64,000 nt of DNA from positions 1,392,001 to 1,456,000 of the forward strand of contig NZ_JAUSUL010000001.1 in NCBI RefSeq assembly GCF_030814015.1, given 5' to 3'. Below are positions 1 to 9,275 of the stretch, piece by piece. How positions within the stretch are numbered: the stretch's first letter is position 1; every line of letters starts with the position of its first letter. The notes under the pieces are model-generated. The model was not told where the DNA came from and did no database searches. It saw nothing but the letters and a program-made list of their open reading frames with translations. The stretch is from Amorphus orientalis. GTDB taxonomy: Bacteria; Pseudomonadota; Alphaproteobacteria; Rhizobiales; Amorphaceae. The position numbers and the translations under genes are program-made.

Positions 1-1
1 C

Positions 2-382
2 TCCTATTCCCAGGGTGCGGTGGCATATGTCACCTCCAGCCCGGGCGGTGGCCCGTTCGAGGCCTATGACGGGGTCTACGACCCGGCCACGAACGAGGTG
101 GATACCTCCGAGGCGTGGGGCGTGAGCGGGGGCATCACCCACAACTGGACGCCGACGCTCTCCACCGCGCTGCAGGGAGGCTACTTCTCCTACGCGAACG
201 ATGCCGCGCCTTCCGGTGACTTCGGCCAGTGGTCGGCCCAGGGCAACATCGTCTGGGCGCCGGTCGCCGGCCTCATCATCGGCACGGAGCTCGAGTATCA
301 GTACTACGACGCGTCATCGTCCTCGGCGCTCGGCGATGGCGACAACCTTGCCGCCATCTTCCGGGTCCAGAAGACCTATTGA
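2..382 (+). CDS. Porin, C-terminal fragment (cut by window start)
   Basis: The reading frame is open from base 2 to a TGA at 380-382, so only about the last 126 residues of an outer-membrane porin are present. The fragment consists of alternating beta-strand segments (for example NWTPTLSTALQGGYFSYAND and IVWAPVAGLIIGTELEYQYY). It ends in FRVQKTY, the aromatic C-terminus recognised by the BAM machinery. The last part closely parallels the C-terminus of the complete porin at 976-2151 (ITWQPVSGLVIGTEVDYRY, FRVQRTF), so the two are tandem paralogues of the Porin_2 family. The true start lies to the left of the window. A terminator follows at 436-466. Confidence 0.88.
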   Translation, partial: SYSQGAVAYVTSSPGGGPFEAYDGVYDPATNEVDTSEAWGVSGGITHNWTPTLSTALQGGYFSYANDAAPSGDFGQWSAQGNIVWAPVAGLIIGTELEYQYYDASSSSALGDGDNLAAIFRVQKTY

Positions 383-435
383 TGGGCTGATGGGGCCGCG
401 CGGAAGCAAGCTCCCACGCACGGGTTTCAAAGCTA

Positions 436-466
436 GGGCCGGGCACATGGTGTCCCGGCCCTTTTT
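436..466 (+). terminator. Intrinsic terminator after first porin
   Basis: Perfect 8-bp stem GGGCCGGG (436-443) / CCCGGCCC (454-461) followed by five T. It lies 54 bases after the porin stop codon, so the first porin is transcribed separately from the second. Confidence 0.85.
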
Positions 467-975
467 CATGATCGGGCCGCCGGTGCGTCGAAAGAGGAGC
501 CGCTGCGAGGATGGCGCACCCGCCCACGGCCCGGTTCCGGTACGGCGAATCTCCCGGCCGGCCGGGGGGAATCGCGTGCAATCGGCGAATCCCTGCCGCC
601 GAAACACCCTTCTCTGAAGCCTGCCGCGCCGCCTTTGAGGATTGAAAATCAAGGAAGAACGGAGGGCCATGGTTACCCAATCCTTGCCAAAACCGGGGGG
701 GCACCCCCGAGATTGTGTCGTCTCTGCAACAGCACCCCCCAAAACAGGCTGCAGGACCCCCTCAGGGCTATCGTTGCGATTGAACCAGCCGGCCTAATCG
801 ATATGGTCACCCTGCAACCGGTCACCGACCGGGAGCGACTCGAGTGTCGATGTTGAGCCTCTAGGTAATCGCGACGGCGGCTCGGGTCTGATCAGAGAAG
901 GCCGGTTGAAACCAACGGCCTCAGTCTTTGGGTCAATTGGTCAGTCTCTTATCTGACAAGCTTGGAGGTCAGGAA
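467..975. other. Long leader/intergenic region between tandem porins
   Basis: No convincing gene is seen; the short ORFs in this stretch have no recognisable content. The DNA is less GC-rich than its surroundings in places. It must hold the promoter of the second porin, but I cannot pick -35/-10 boxes with confidence. The only clear structure is the hairpin at 900-920. Confidence 0.5.
900..920 (+). promoter_or_regulatory. Hairpin in the presumed 5' leader of the porin gene
   Basis: GGCC-g-GTTG (900-908) pairs with CAAC-GGCC (913-920) around an AAAC loop, with one bulged G. No T-run follows, so it is not a standard terminator. It sits 55 bases upstream of the porin start and could be an mRNA-stabilising or regulatory leader structure. 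Its function is inferred from position only. Confidence 0.35.
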
Positions 976-2151
976 ATGAACATTAAGAGCCTTATCCTCG
1001 GTTCTGCTGCCGGCATCATGGCAGTCTCCGGGGCCCAGGCCGCGGACCTGCCGGTCGCTCCCGAGCCGATCGATTACGTCCGCGTCTGCGACGCTTTCGG
1101 TGCGGGTTACTACTACATCCCGGGTACCGACACGTGCCTTTCGGTTCGTGGCCGTGTCCGTGCTGAGTACCGCTACTTCGACAGCGAGTACGTCACCAAC
1201 TGGCGCGACTTCAACTCGACCCAGTTCCGTGCCCGCGGCTACATCTACATGGACTCGCGGACCAACACCGAGTTCGGCCTGCTGCGCGCCTACAACGAAG
1301 TCTGGGTGACCGTTGATTCGCCCGGCTCCACGAGCCTCTCGCTCTGGAACTCGTTCATCCAGTTCGGCGGCTTCACCTTCGGTCGCACGCAGTCGTTCTA
1401 CGACTTCGTTGCTTACCCGACCTGGGCCTTCGCCTTCACCCCGCAGGTCTCTGACCAGCGTCAGAACCTCGCCGCTTACACCTTCGCCTTCGGCAACGGC
1501 TTCTCCGCCTCGCTGTCGGTCGAAGAGGCCAGCGCGCGTCGTTCGGGCATGACCAACTGGGCCTACGGCGGAACGAAGTACCCGGATCTGGTCGCCAACC
1601 TGCGTATCGACCAGGGTTGGGGTTCTGCTCAGCTGTCGGGTGCTCTGCACCAGGTCTACTCGGCCTACAACGCCTTCGGCACCACGCCGGGTGGTGAGCT
1701 CGGCTGGGGCGTCAACGGTGGCGTCGACTTCAACCTGCCGTTCGCGGCCGGTGCCAGCCTGAACCTTTCGGGTGCCTACACGAAGGGTGCGATCGCCTAC
1801 GCCTCCAGCAGCATCTCCGTTCCGCTGAACGCTGGCGATGCCACCTGGAACCCGGCTACGGGTGATCTCGACCTGGCGACCGCTTGGAGCGTGTCGGGTG
1901 GTCTCGGCTTCTCCTTCACCCCGACCGTGGGTGCTGCGATCCAGGCCGGCTACTTCGACTACGAAGACGGCAACATCGCCGCCAACGACTTCAAGAACTA
2001 CGACGTGCAGGGTAACATCACGTGGCAGCCGGTTTCCGGTCTCGTGATCGGTACCGAAGTTGACTACCGCTACGTCGACGCCGCGAACACCTCCGGTGTC
2101 AGCGACGGCAGCATCTGGGCTGGTGCCTTCCGCGTCCAGCGCACGTTCTAA
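976..2151 (+). CDS. Outer-membrane porin (Porin_2 family)
   Basis: A 391-residue trimeric-porin-type beta barrel for passive diffusion of small hydrophilic solutes through the outer membrane. I start it at ATG 976 because GGAGGTCAGGA lies just upstream and the product begins with a signal peptide (MNIKSLILGSAAGIMAVSG, cleavage after AQA). The ATG-like upstream extension at 928 has neither. The mature protein starts ADLPVAPEPIDYVRVCDAFG with a Cys pair near the N-terminus (VCDAFG, DTCLSVRG), which is typical of Rhizobiales porins (Omp2b/RopA-like). It shows alternating beta strands and ends in Phe. Codon use is strongly biased (GTC, ACC, TTC), as expected for a highly expressed gene. The gene is flanked by terminators on both sides and is a paralogue of the fragment at 2-382. 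Confidence 0.93.
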   Translation: MNIKSLILGSAAGIMAVSGAQAADLPVAPEPIDYVRVCDAFGAGYYYIPGTDTCLSVRGRVRAEYRYFDSEYVTNWRDFNSTQFRARGYIYMDSRTNTEFGLLRAYNEVWVTVDSPGSTSLSLWNSFIQFGGFTFGRTQSFYDFVAYPTWAFAFTPQVSDQRQNLAAYTFAFGNGFSASLSVEEASARRSGMTNWAYGGTKYPDLVANLRIDQGWGSAQLSGALHQVYSAYNAFGTTPGGELGWGVNGGVDFNLPFAAGASLNLSGAYTKGAIAYASSSISVPLNAGDATWNPATGDLDLATAWSVSGGLGFSFTPTVGAAIQAGYFDYEDGNIAANDFKNYDVQGNITWQPVSGLVIGTEVDYRYVDAANTSGVSDGSIWAGAFRVQRTF

Positions 2152-2178
2152 TCAGTCAGATCTCCGGATCTTTCTGAG

Positions 2179-2213
2179 GAGCCCGGCGGGAAACCGCCGG
2201 GCTCTTTCTTTTT
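2179..2213 (+). terminator. Strong intrinsic terminator after porin
   Basis: Perfect 11-bp stem GAGCCCGGCGG (2179-2189) / CCGCCGGGCTC (2194-2204) with a GAAA tetraloop, followed by TTTCTTTTT. It lies 27 bases after the porin stop. Confidence 0.93.
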
Positions 2214-2352
2214 GGTCTATTGCAAAGGGCTCGCAGGTTTCGACCGGTGGGCCCTTTGCTGTGTGAGAGGCGCATTTTTCGCTGCGTTTGGACCAGGTCT
2301 ACGCTAGGGTCTCGGCGAAATCCGAGTGGTCCGGAGGTTGGGGAGATACCGC

Positions 2353-3027
2353 ATGTTTCGTTGGGTAGCCGCGGCAATCGTCACGATCGTCATCCTGGTG
2401 GTGGTCGGATCGGTCGGGAACAGGGCGGAGACGGATGTCGAACTGGGGGCACGGGTGTCCGATCGGCTGGCCGCCGAGGGCCTCGACTGGGTCCGGACCG
2501 AAGTCACCGGCCGCAAGGTGTCGGTCATCGGCGCGGCATCGACGGAGACCGATCGGGACAAGGCGCTGACGATCGTGCGATCGACCCCCGGGGTGGCAGG
2601 CGTGATCAACAACCTCGACGTTCTGCCGAGCGCGGATCCCTTCACCTTCACGATCGAGGTTGCGCAAGCGGGTGTGACGGCGTCGGGCGTTCTGCCGAGC
2701 TCGAAGGCGGTCGACGAGATCGGCTCGGAGCTCACGGCGGCATTCGGGGCCGGTGTAGACACCGGCGGCCTGAAGGCGGCGAGCGGCGCACCGGCCCGGT
2801 TCCGGCTTGCGGCCTCGACGGCCGTGAGCGCGGCGCAGCTTCTGTCTTCCGGCTCGGTCTCTATCGAAGAGATGGAGATCAGGATAGCCGGAACCGCAAG
2901 GGACGAGGCGGCCTACGAGGCGCTGTCCGGGGGAGGGGCCGTGTCGGCGCCCGACGGCTATCAGGTGGTCACCGACTCCGTGTCAGCGCCTGCGGCGAAG
3001 GGCGGATCGGAAGGGACCGACGGCTAG
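2353..3027 (+). CDS. Membrane-anchored BON-domain protein
   Basis: The product has 224 residues. I start it at ATG 2353 because GGGGAG precedes it by 7 bases and the product then opens with an N-terminal membrane anchor (FRWVAAAIVTIVILVVVG, residues 2-19). A BON domain follows at about residues 35-100 (VSDRLAAEGLDWVRTEV, VSVIGAASTETDRDKAL, TPGVAGVINNL). BON domains bind phospholipid or envelope surfaces. The second half looks like a second, diverged BON-like repeat. A GTG at 2326 would add nine residues and is less likely. It stands alone between a terminator and the stem-loop at 3056-3080. The precise function is unknown; an envelope or periplasmic role is inferred. Confidence 0.7.
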   Translation: MFRWVAAAIVTIVILVVVGSVGNRAETDVELGARVSDRLAAEGLDWVRTEVTGRKVSVIGAASTETDRDKALTIVRSTPGVAGVINNLDVLPSADPFTFTIEVAQAGVTASGVLPSSKAVDEIGSELTAAFGAGVDTGGLKAASGAPARFRLAASTAVSAAQLLSSGSVSIEEMEIRIAGTARDEAAYEALSGGGAVSAPDGYQVVTDSVSAPAAKGGSEGTDG

Positions 3028-3055
3028 AGCAGCTTTCCCTTCGGGGGAGCCATCC

Positions 3056-3080
3056 GAGCGATCCGGAATCGCTCCGGATC
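3056..3080. repeat. Overlapping palindromes (possible REP-like element)
   Basis: Two mutually exclusive perfect stems share bases: GAGCGAT (3056-3062)/ATCGCTC (3068-3074) with loop CCGGA, and GATCCGGA (3060-3067)/TCCGGATC (3073-3080) with loop ATCGC. There is no T-run. It lies between the convergent ends of the BON gene and the hydrolase gene, the usual place for REP-type repeats or bidirectional terminators. Confidence 0.5.
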
Positions 3081-3273
3081 CAATTGAACGGGCCAATCCC
3101 GTTCGAGCCGGTTCCGTGTGATCGGACCCTGCGGCACGGCGGCTAGGGCCATCATGCCTGCGGCGGTCGGATCGGTATCGACCGGACCGAACGGGTCGTA
3201 CGTGCGTTTCCATCGAAAGTGCCCTGGGCGCTTCGGTGCGGTCGGGCCGGCGGGCGACGGCGTCTGACGTTGG

Positions 3274-4191
3274 TCAGGCGCCGACTGCGCGCCGTGTCCG
3301 CTGGGGCCGGTCGTTTCGATCCAGGAATTCCGCGATCTGGGTCTGGGTGGCCCAGGTCCACAGGAGGGGCGCGTGGCCCTGGTCGGGGACCACGAAGGTC
3401 GAGAGCTTCGGGTGGGCCAGGCGCATGGCTTCGAGCGTTCCGGTCGACAGGATGTCGGACAGGGCGCCGCGAATCGCGAGGGTGGGAACCTGCGCGAGTT
3501 CGTAGAAGGCGGGCCAGAAGTCGGGAAGCGGCGCGTCGGGGCCGAAGGCTTCGAAGGCCTCCTTGAGGGCGGGGTCGTAATCGTAGACCGGCCGGCCGTC
3601 TTCCTCCCGGAAGATCTGGCGGGCGAGGCGCATCCAGTCGTCGCCGGCCAGCTTCGGAAAGCACATGCCCTGGGTTGCCTTCAGGGCCGCGATCGCCTCG
3701 TCCCAGGTTTCCGGGTTCTCGGCGCCGACATAGCTGGAAATGCGCTGCAGCCCTTCGCGGGACAGGCGAGGGCCGATGTCGTTGAGGATGGCGAGGCCGA
3801 TCCGGTCGATCGCGGTGACGGCCAGGCCCATGATGACCAGGCCGCCACGGGACGTTCCGACAAAGGAGGCCTTGTCGATTTCGGCCGCATCCAGCCCCCG
3901 CAGCACGTCGTCAAGTTCGGTCTGGGGCGTGTAGGTCGAGGCGGGGGCGTAGCCGGAGCGCCCGCGCCCGCGGAAATCCATAGCGATGACACGACGCGGG
4001 GTCGCGGCACGGCTGGTCAGGAAGACCGCGAGGGCGTGAAAATCGCGGCTGTTGCGGGTCACGCCGGGAAGGCAGACGACCGGCGCGCCGACAGCATGAG
4101 GCGGATGGTAGTCCCTGGCGAACAGCTGTGTTCCGTCCGCTCCGGACCACGTCATGGCGCTCCAGAGGCTGTCGTCGCTCGCGCTGGTCAT
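3274..4191 (-). CDS. Alpha/beta hydrolase
   Basis: The product is 305 residues, the usual length for the family. The N-terminal half carries the oxyanion-hole region (VVCLPGVTRNSRDFHAL) and the DFRGRGRSGY strand-turn seen in many members. The nucleophile elbow GTSRGG places the catalytic serine at about residue 114. The expected acid is near ALSDILS and the catalytic histidine in the C-terminal PDQGHAPLLW. The substrate cannot be told from sequence; esterases, lactonases and C-C hydrolases all share this layout. It is transcribed leftward. The lytic transglycosylase lies 109 bases upstream in the same direction, so co-transcription is possible but not shown. Confidence 0.85.
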   Translation of the reverse strand: MTSASDDSLWSAMTWSGADGTQLFARDYHPPHAVGAPVVCLPGVTRNSRDFHALAVFLTSRAATPRRVIAMDFRGRGRSGYAPASTYTPQTELDDVLRGLDAAEIDKASFVGTSRGGLVIMGLAVTAIDRIGLAILNDIGPRLSREGLQRISSYVGAENPETWDEAIAALKATQGMCFPKLAGDDWMRLARQIFREEDGRPVYDYDPALKEAFEAFGPDAPLPDFWPAFYELAQVPTLAIRGALSDILSTGTLEAMRLAHPKLSTFVVPDQGHAPLLWTWATQTQIAEFLDRNDRPQRTRRAVGA

Positions 4192-4300
4192 ATCCCCTCC
4201 TTGATCTGGAATGAGACGGTGGTGGCCGAAAATTGACGTGAGTTCAACGTGCTGCCTCCGCGGCCGTGGCTGGCCCGGAAGCGGCGCGATGCCGGGCTTC

Positions 4301-6625
4301 TCAGCCCGGCGTGCCCCGCTTGAGGTCTTCCTCGATGGACAGGCGGCCGGTGCCGAGCCGCTCGCGGTAGACCTGAGTGTTTTCCATCACCCGTTGAACG
4401 TAGTTGCGGGTTTCGCCGTACGGGATCGATTCGACCCAGTCGATGGCATCGACGCGCGGATCCCGGGGGTCGCCGAAGCGCTGGATCCACTCATAGGCGC
4501 GGCTGCTGCCGGCATTGTAGGCGGCGAAGGTCAGGACATAGGAGCCGTCGAACTTGTCGATCAGTTCCTTCAGATGTGCGGCGCCGAGGGTGGCGTTGTA
4601 GGAGGCGTCGCTGGTCAGCCGGGAGGGCTGATAGGCGAGCCCCAGACTGCTGGCGGTCGCGCGCGCGGTTCCAGGCATGAGCTGCAGCAGGCCGCGCGCG
4701 CCGGCCGGGCTGATGGCGCCCGGATTGAAGGTGCTTTCCTGGCGCGCGATCGCATAGACCACCGCCCGGTCCAGGCCGGCTGGCATCCGGGTGGAGGCCG
4801 GGATGCCTTCGGTGGGGAAGGCGAGGCCGTCCACGGCGAGCCCCCGGTTCAGGCCTTCCTTGGAGACCAGAAGGGCGATGTGCGGCATGCCTGCCCGGTT
4901 CGCCATTTCCGACAGGAGCGCGATCTGCCCCGCGCTCGGCACGGTCTCGGACAGATGGTCGAAGAGCGGCCAGGTCCGGTGGGCGTGGCCGGCGGCGATC
5001 AGCCGGTTGAGGGCGATGACGAGCTCGTTGCGGGTGAAGGCGGCGGTGTCGCCGATCCCGGCACTTGCCGGCCGGCCGACGCCGGCGTTGCGCTGCCCGA
5101 GCTTCTCCCGCGCGAGCTGTCCGTAGTAGGTCATGCCGTAGGTGCCGGCCTGACGGTAGAAGGAGCGGGCGCGTCCGGAGTTGCCGGCCGCTTCCGCGGC
5201 CCGGCCCTGCCAGTAATAGGCGCGCGACAGGGTGATCGGCGTGGTGCCGATGTCCTCGATATTCTTGAAATGGCGGGCCGCGCGGCCCGGGTCATTCAGA
5301 AAGCGCAATGCGTACCAGCCGGCGTGAAACTCGGCCTCGGCCTGGAAATGGGGCGATTCCGCAGCGTGGCCGGCGGCGATCGCGTAGGCGGTGCGCGGGT
5401 CGCCCTCCTCCACAAGCCCGCGCGACACGATGCGGCGCTCCACCCACCATTCGTCGGGATCGATCAGCGCTGCCTCGTTGCGCGGCGCTTTCTGCAGCAG
5501 GGCCGCGGCCTCGCGGTAGTTTTCCCGGCGGCGGTTGTAGGCGATCTGGGCGAACAAATAGCCGGGCCGGTTGCGCGCGGAGGCGGGGACCTGGGACAGT
5601 TTGGAGGCGGCGTTGCCGGCATTGCGCACAACGGCCGCGCGCGCATCGATATAGGCGCGGTCCGCCGACGAGACGTACGGCTTGAGGTCCTCGGCAGCGC
5701 TGGCGCGGTCGCTGTAGAGCAGCATCTCGGCGCGCTGCATGTGGTCTTCGGGGCGCAGGAGTCCGGAGAACTCGCTCAGGATCTGACGCTCTTCCGATCC
5801 GCTCATCGATTTCGTGTGCCAGGCGCTACGGATGACGCTGGCGGCTCGGTTCCGATCACCGGTGGAAACGAGCGCGCGCGTATAAACGATCGCCCCGGCG
5901 GCGGAGACCGGCATGCTGCCCGAGAAGCTCCTGACCACGGTCGCAGCCGGCGGGTTCTCGCGAAGAAGGGCCGCCTCCGCGTTCGCGCGGATTTCTTCCG
6001 GGTCCGGCCAGCCGGGCGCGGATGCGGCGAACTCGGTGATCATCGCCGAGGAGACCTTGGGCGAGCCGGAGCGGGCGAGCGCCCAGTCGACGATCTTCCG
6101 GTCGAACGGATCCGAAAGACCGTTCCGCAGGACGAAGGTGGTCTCGTAATCGTCCCGGCGCAGGGCATCGAGCGCCTGCTTCAGGTCGCCGGCCCGGCTT
6201 CCGTAGTTGGAGAAGGAGGGACCCGAGCCCGTTGTCCCGATGGCAGCACTCGCGGAGGCGGCGGCGCGTGCCGACGCAGCGGGTGCTGCGGGCGTGACCG
6301 AGGACGCCGGAGGCGGTGCGGACGGTGTCACCGGAACGCTGGCCACCGCCGCATCGGGCGGCGTTCTCCGGAAGGGGCGCGCGCGGGGTACAGGCGCATC
6401 CGCGACGACGATGCTGTCGCCGGCCTGGCGCGTCTGCGGGGCTGCCGCCGGCGATTGCGCAGCGTCGCGCGCAGGATTCGGCGGAGGAACAACAGAGGCT
6501 GTGACGACCTGCGACGCGACGGAGGGGACCGCAACGGGGAAAGGCGCCGCCTCGGCCACGCCTGCACCGCCGAATGCGGCGACCACAGCGGCCAGCGGAA
6601 AGTGCCAGGAGTGAAAACGCTTCAT
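4301..6625 (-). CDS. Soluble lytic murein transglycosylase (Slt-type)
   Basis: The product is 774 residues. A signal peptide (MKRFHSWHFPLAAVVAAFGG, cleavage near AEAA) sends it to the periplasm. A low-complexity Ala/Pro linker spans about residues 30-130, and a long alpha-helical U-shaped superhelix region about 130-590. The C-terminal SLT domain contains ARQESTFNP, whose Glu (about residue 630) is the catalytic acid, then SPAGARGLLQLMPGTA and AYNAGSSRAYEWI. The family cleaves the MurNAc-GlcNAc bond to give 1,6-anhydromuropeptides in cell-wall turnover. It is divergently transcribed from dapA, whose product starts the lysine/diaminopimelate pathway that feeds peptidoglycan. That functional proximity is suggestive, not proof of co-regulation. 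Confidence 0.93.
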   Translation of the reverse strand: MKRFHSWHFPLAAVVAAFGGAGVAEAAPFPVAVPSVASQVVTASVVPPPNPARDAAQSPAAAPQTRQAGDSIVVADAPVPRARPFRRTPPDAAVASVPVTPSAPPPASSVTPAAPAASARAAASASAAIGTTGSGPSFSNYGSRAGDLKQALDALRRDDYETTFVLRNGLSDPFDRKIVDWALARSGSPKVSSAMITEFAASAPGWPDPEEIRANAEAALLRENPPAATVVRSFSGSMPVSAAGAIVYTRALVSTGDRNRAASVIRSAWHTKSMSGSEERQILSEFSGLLRPEDHMQRAEMLLYSDRASAAEDLKPYVSSADRAYIDARAAVVRNAGNAASKLSQVPASARNRPGYLFAQIAYNRRRENYREAAALLQKAPRNEAALIDPDEWWVERRIVSRGLVEEGDPRTAYAIAAGHAAESPHFQAEAEFHAGWYALRFLNDPGRAARHFKNIEDIGTTPITLSRAYYWQGRAAEAAGNSGRARSFYRQAGTYGMTYYGQLAREKLGQRNAGVGRPASAGIGDTAAFTRNELVIALNRLIAAGHAHRTWPLFDHLSETVPSAGQIALLSEMANRAGMPHIALLVSKEGLNRGLAVDGLAFPTEGIPASTRMPAGLDRAVVYAIARQESTFNPGAISPAGARGLLQLMPGTARATASSLGLAYQPSRLTSDASYNATLGAAHLKELIDKFDGSYVLTFAAYNAGSSRAYEWIQRFGDPRDPRVDAIDWVESIPYGETRNYVQRVMENTQVYRERLGTGRLSIEEDLKRGTPG

Positions 6626-6887
6626 GCCAAGTCCGTTCGTCTACGCCCCAAGGTGTGTCTCGCGCCGCCCGCCGGAGTGCCAATCGCTTCCGACCGGGAG
6701 AGGCCGGATCGATCGAAAGCGGCCCCGATCCCCCTGATATAGGGTTCAGGTGAAGATTGCGTATCCTCGTCTGCACTCGCGCGCTTGTGACCGGACGAGG
6801 CCGCGACTATTCTCCCGGCCCGTCCGGCCCCGCGCCGGGCTCCGTCCCCATGTCAAAATCAATCGAGACACCGCGAAGGGTGCCCCC

Positions 6888-7763
6888 ATGTTTCAAGGAT
6901 CCATCACTGCTCTGATCACACCGGTTCGGGACGGAGCCGTCGACGAGAAAGCGTTCCAGGACGTGGTCGAGTGGCAGATTGCCGAAGGATCCCACGGTCT
7001 GGTTCCTGTCGGAACCACGGGCGAATCGCCGACGCTCACCCACGCGGAGCACAAGCGGGTCGTGACCCTGTGCATCGAGGCGTCGGCCGGGCGCGTTCCG
7101 ATCATCGCCGGGGCCGGCTCCAACAACACGGCCGAGGCGATCGAACTCGCCCGCCATGCGGAAGAGGCGGGCGCCAACGCGCTTCTGGTCGTCACGCCCT
7201 ATTACAACAAGCCGAACCAGGAAGGCCTCTACCAGCACTTCAAGGCGATCGACGCTGCCGTCGGCATCCCGATCTTCATCTATAATATCCCCGGCCGGTC
7301 GGTGATCGACATGAGCCCGGAGACCATGGCGCGCCTGTTCAAGGACTGCCGCAACATCGTCGGCGTGAAGGACGCGACCGCCAACATGGTCAAGGTGAGC
7401 CTGCAGCGCGAGCTGGTCGGCAAGGACTTCATCCAGCTGTCGGGCGAGGACGCCACCGCGCTCGGCTTCAACGCGCACGGCGGGCGCGGCTGCATCTCGG
7501 TGACGGCGAACGTCGCGCCGAAGCTGTGCTCCGAGTTCCAGTCCGCCTGCCTTGCCGGCGACTACGGCAAGGCGCTGGAGCTGCAGGACCGTCTGATGCC
7601 GCTGCACCAGGCGCTCTTCCTTGAACCGAACCCGACCGGGACCAAATACGCCCTCTCGGTCCTCGGCCGCTGCGCCAACGAGTTGAGGCTGCCGCTCGTG
7701 CCGGTGGCGAAGCAGACGGAAGAGGCCATCGACGCCGCAATGGCCCACGCCGGCCTGATCTGA
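6888..7763 (+). CDS. dapA: 4-hydroxy-tetrahydrodipicolinate synthase
   Basis: The 291-residue cytoplasmic enzyme condenses pyruvate with aspartate-semialdehyde, the first committed step to diaminopimelate and lysine. I chose ATG 6888 because the product then begins [13 protein letters not shown] exactly as in the family; a longer upstream reading is not conserved-looking. Visible landmarks are GTTGESPTL (carboxylate-binding loop), YNIPGRS (Tyr132) and GVKDAT with the Schiff-base lysine at residue 161, the same position as in E. coli. The gene is followed closely by smpB (72-base gap) in the same direction, an arrangement common in Rhizobiales. Confidence 0.97.
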   Translation: MFQGSITALITPVRDGAVDEKAFQDVVEWQIAEGSHGLVPVGTTGESPTLTHAEHKRVVTLCIEASAGRVPIIAGAGSNNTAEAIELARHAEEAGANALLVVTPYYNKPNQEGLYQHFKAIDAAVGIPIFIYNIPGRSVIDMSPETMARLFKDCRNIVGVKDATANMVKVSLQRELVGKDFIQLSGEDATALGFNAHGGRGCISVTANVAPKLCSEFQSACLAGDYGKALELQDRLMPLHQALFLEPNPTGTKYALSVLGRCANELRLPLVPVAKQTEEAIDAAMAHAGLI

Positions 7764-7835
7764 CATCCGCCGCACAGGCTGCACACGAGACACGGTCGAG
7801 GACGCCGGGGCGCCCTCGACAAGGAGTTCATCGCC

Positions 7836-8318
7836 ATGAACAGCCCGAAGAAGGGGCACGACCCGAAGACGCGCCCCGTCGCGGAAAACCGGAAGGCTCG
7901 GTTCAACTACGAGATCACCGAGACGCTGGAAGCGGGTATCGAACTGCAGGGAACCGAGGTGAAGTCGCTTCGCCAGGGGCGGAGCAACATCTCCGAGTCC
8001 TACGCGGCGGAGTATGGCGGCGAGCTGTTTCTCTACAACGCCTACATCCCGGAATATCTTCAGGCCAACCGGTTCAATCACGAGACAAGGCGGCCGCGGA
8101 AGCTGCTCTTGCACAAGCGCGAGATCGCCCGGCTTGCCGGCGCGACCCAGAAGGAGGGCATGACGATCGTGCCGCTCCGCGTCTACTTCAACCAGCGCGG
8201 CATCGCCAAGGTGACGATCGGTCTGGCGCGCGGCAAGAAGACCCACGACAAGCGCGAGACCGAGAAGGAACGCAGCTGGAACCGGGAGAAGGCCCGGCTC
8301 CTGCGCGAAAAGGGCTGA
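7836..8318 (+). CDS. smpB: SsrA-binding protein SmpB
   Basis: The 160-residue protein binds tmRNA and delivers it to stalled ribosomes for trans-translation. The oligonucleotide-binding fold is evident: [39 protein letters not shown], and [10 protein letters not shown] basic C-terminal tail ([20 protein letters not shown]) becomes helical in the ribosomal A site. An AAGGAG Shine-Dalgarno sequence lies 9 bases upstream. The stop codon abuts the stop codon of the convergent sugar kinase in the palindrome TGATCA, leaving no room for a terminator between the two. Confidence 0.97.
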   Translation: MNSPKKGHDPKTRPVAENRKARFNYEITETLEAGIELQGTEVKSLRQGRSNISESYAAEYGGELFLYNAYIPEYLQANRFNHETRRPRKLLLHKREIARLAGATQKEGMTIVPLRVYFNQRGIAKVTIGLARGKKTHDKRETEKERSWNREKARLLREKG

Positions 8319-9275
8319 TCAGTCGCCGGGTGCTGCCGCGGTGGGATCGTTGGCCTCAAGATCGGCGCGCCAGGGAAACACGGCACCGGCATGCCGGCAG
8401 ACGAAGCCCGCGACCTTCTGGGCGTAGGCTATAGCATCGGTCAGATCCGCTTCGCCAAGCGCCCCGAGAGCGGTGCGGTCGAGCGCGTTGCGCTCCCACA
8501 GCCGTGCAAACAGCCCGGTCATGAACGCGTCTCCGGCGCCGACCGGGTCCTTGAGTGTGACGGTCTCCGCCGGCAGCCGGATCCAGTGGTCCGCCGTCGC
8601 GGCGATGGCGCCACCACCGCCGAGCGTCACGATGCCGAGCGGCACGCCCTGGGTCCGCCACCGTGCGAGGATCGCGTCCGGCTCCATGTCCGGTTCGAGC
8701 ACGGCGAGATCGGCCGCACTCGCCTTCACGATGGTCGCCGATCCGACAAGCCGGTCCAGCCGCGCCTTGTAGCCGTCGAGATCGCGGATGCTGGGCGGAC
8801 GGACATTGAAGTCGAGCGAGACGGGGACCGTCTTCGCCGTCTCGTGCACGAACCGCTCGATCGCGGTGCCGCCGGGCTCCAGCGCGAGGATCGCCGACCC
8901 GGTATGAAACAGGCGGGCCGACGGGGGGAGGGGGCCGAGCCCGGCCGGATCGAGGGTCGACATGGTCTGGCCGGCGTCGATGATCTGGAAGTGGGGCTCG
9001 TCGCCGGACAGATCCACGAAGGCCAGCGTGCTCGGCCGGTCGCCCCGCGTCGTATGGGCGAGGCTGGCGCCGGAGGCTTCCAGTTCGCTCGCGAGCCAGG
9101 TGCCGAACGGGTCGGTGGACAGCTCCCAGAAATAGGCCGCCGGAACGCCGAGCCGGCCGAGGCCGAGGGCCACATTATAGAGGGAACCGCCGAGCACGGG
9201 CCGGAACAGGGGGCGCCCGTCCGCATCCGGCTCCGGCAGGAAGTCGACCACGGCCTCGCCGCAGGTAACGATCAT
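8319..9275 (-). CDS. PfkB-family sugar kinase (fructokinase-like)
   Basis: The 318-residue protein belongs to the ribokinase/PfkB superfamily and transfers phosphate from ATP to a sugar hydroxyl. The N-terminal MIVTCGEAVVDFLPE and GGSLYNVALGLGRLG (substrate-side signature) and the C-terminal DPVGAGDAFMTGL (catalytic Asp in the anion-hole motif) are intact. The 'G-E-A-V-V-D' opening resembles fructokinases more than adenosine kinases, but the sugar cannot be assigned from sequence alone. The gene converges on smpB with zero spacing and diverges from paaX; its start is 81 bases from the paaX start. Confidence 0.87.
   Translation of the reverse strand: MIVTCGEAVVDFLPEPDADGRPLFRPVLGGSLYNVALGLGRLGVPAAYFWELSTDPFGTWLASELEASGASLAHTTRGDRPSTLAFVDLSGDEPHFQIIDAGQTMSTLDPAGLGPLPPSARLFHTGSAILALEPGGTAIERFVHETAKTVPVSLDFNVRPPSIRDLDGYKARLDRLVGSATIVKASAADLAVLEPDMEPDAILARWRTQGVPLGIVTLGGGGAIAATADHWIRLPAETVTLKDPVGAGDAFMTGLFARLWERNALDRTALGALGEADLTDAIAYAQKVAGFVCRHAGAVFPWRADLEANDPTAAAPGD

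Noticed and set aside
4211-6742. 843-codon open frame on the plus strand opposite the lytic transglycosylase
   Set aside because: It is an antisense shadow of a high-GC gene whose minus-strand product has a signal peptide and an intact SLT domain; the plus-strand translation is low-complexity with no domain.
6807-8246. 479-codon minus-strand frame across dapA and smpB
   Set aside because: It covers two unmistakable genes on the other strand and has no recognisable content.
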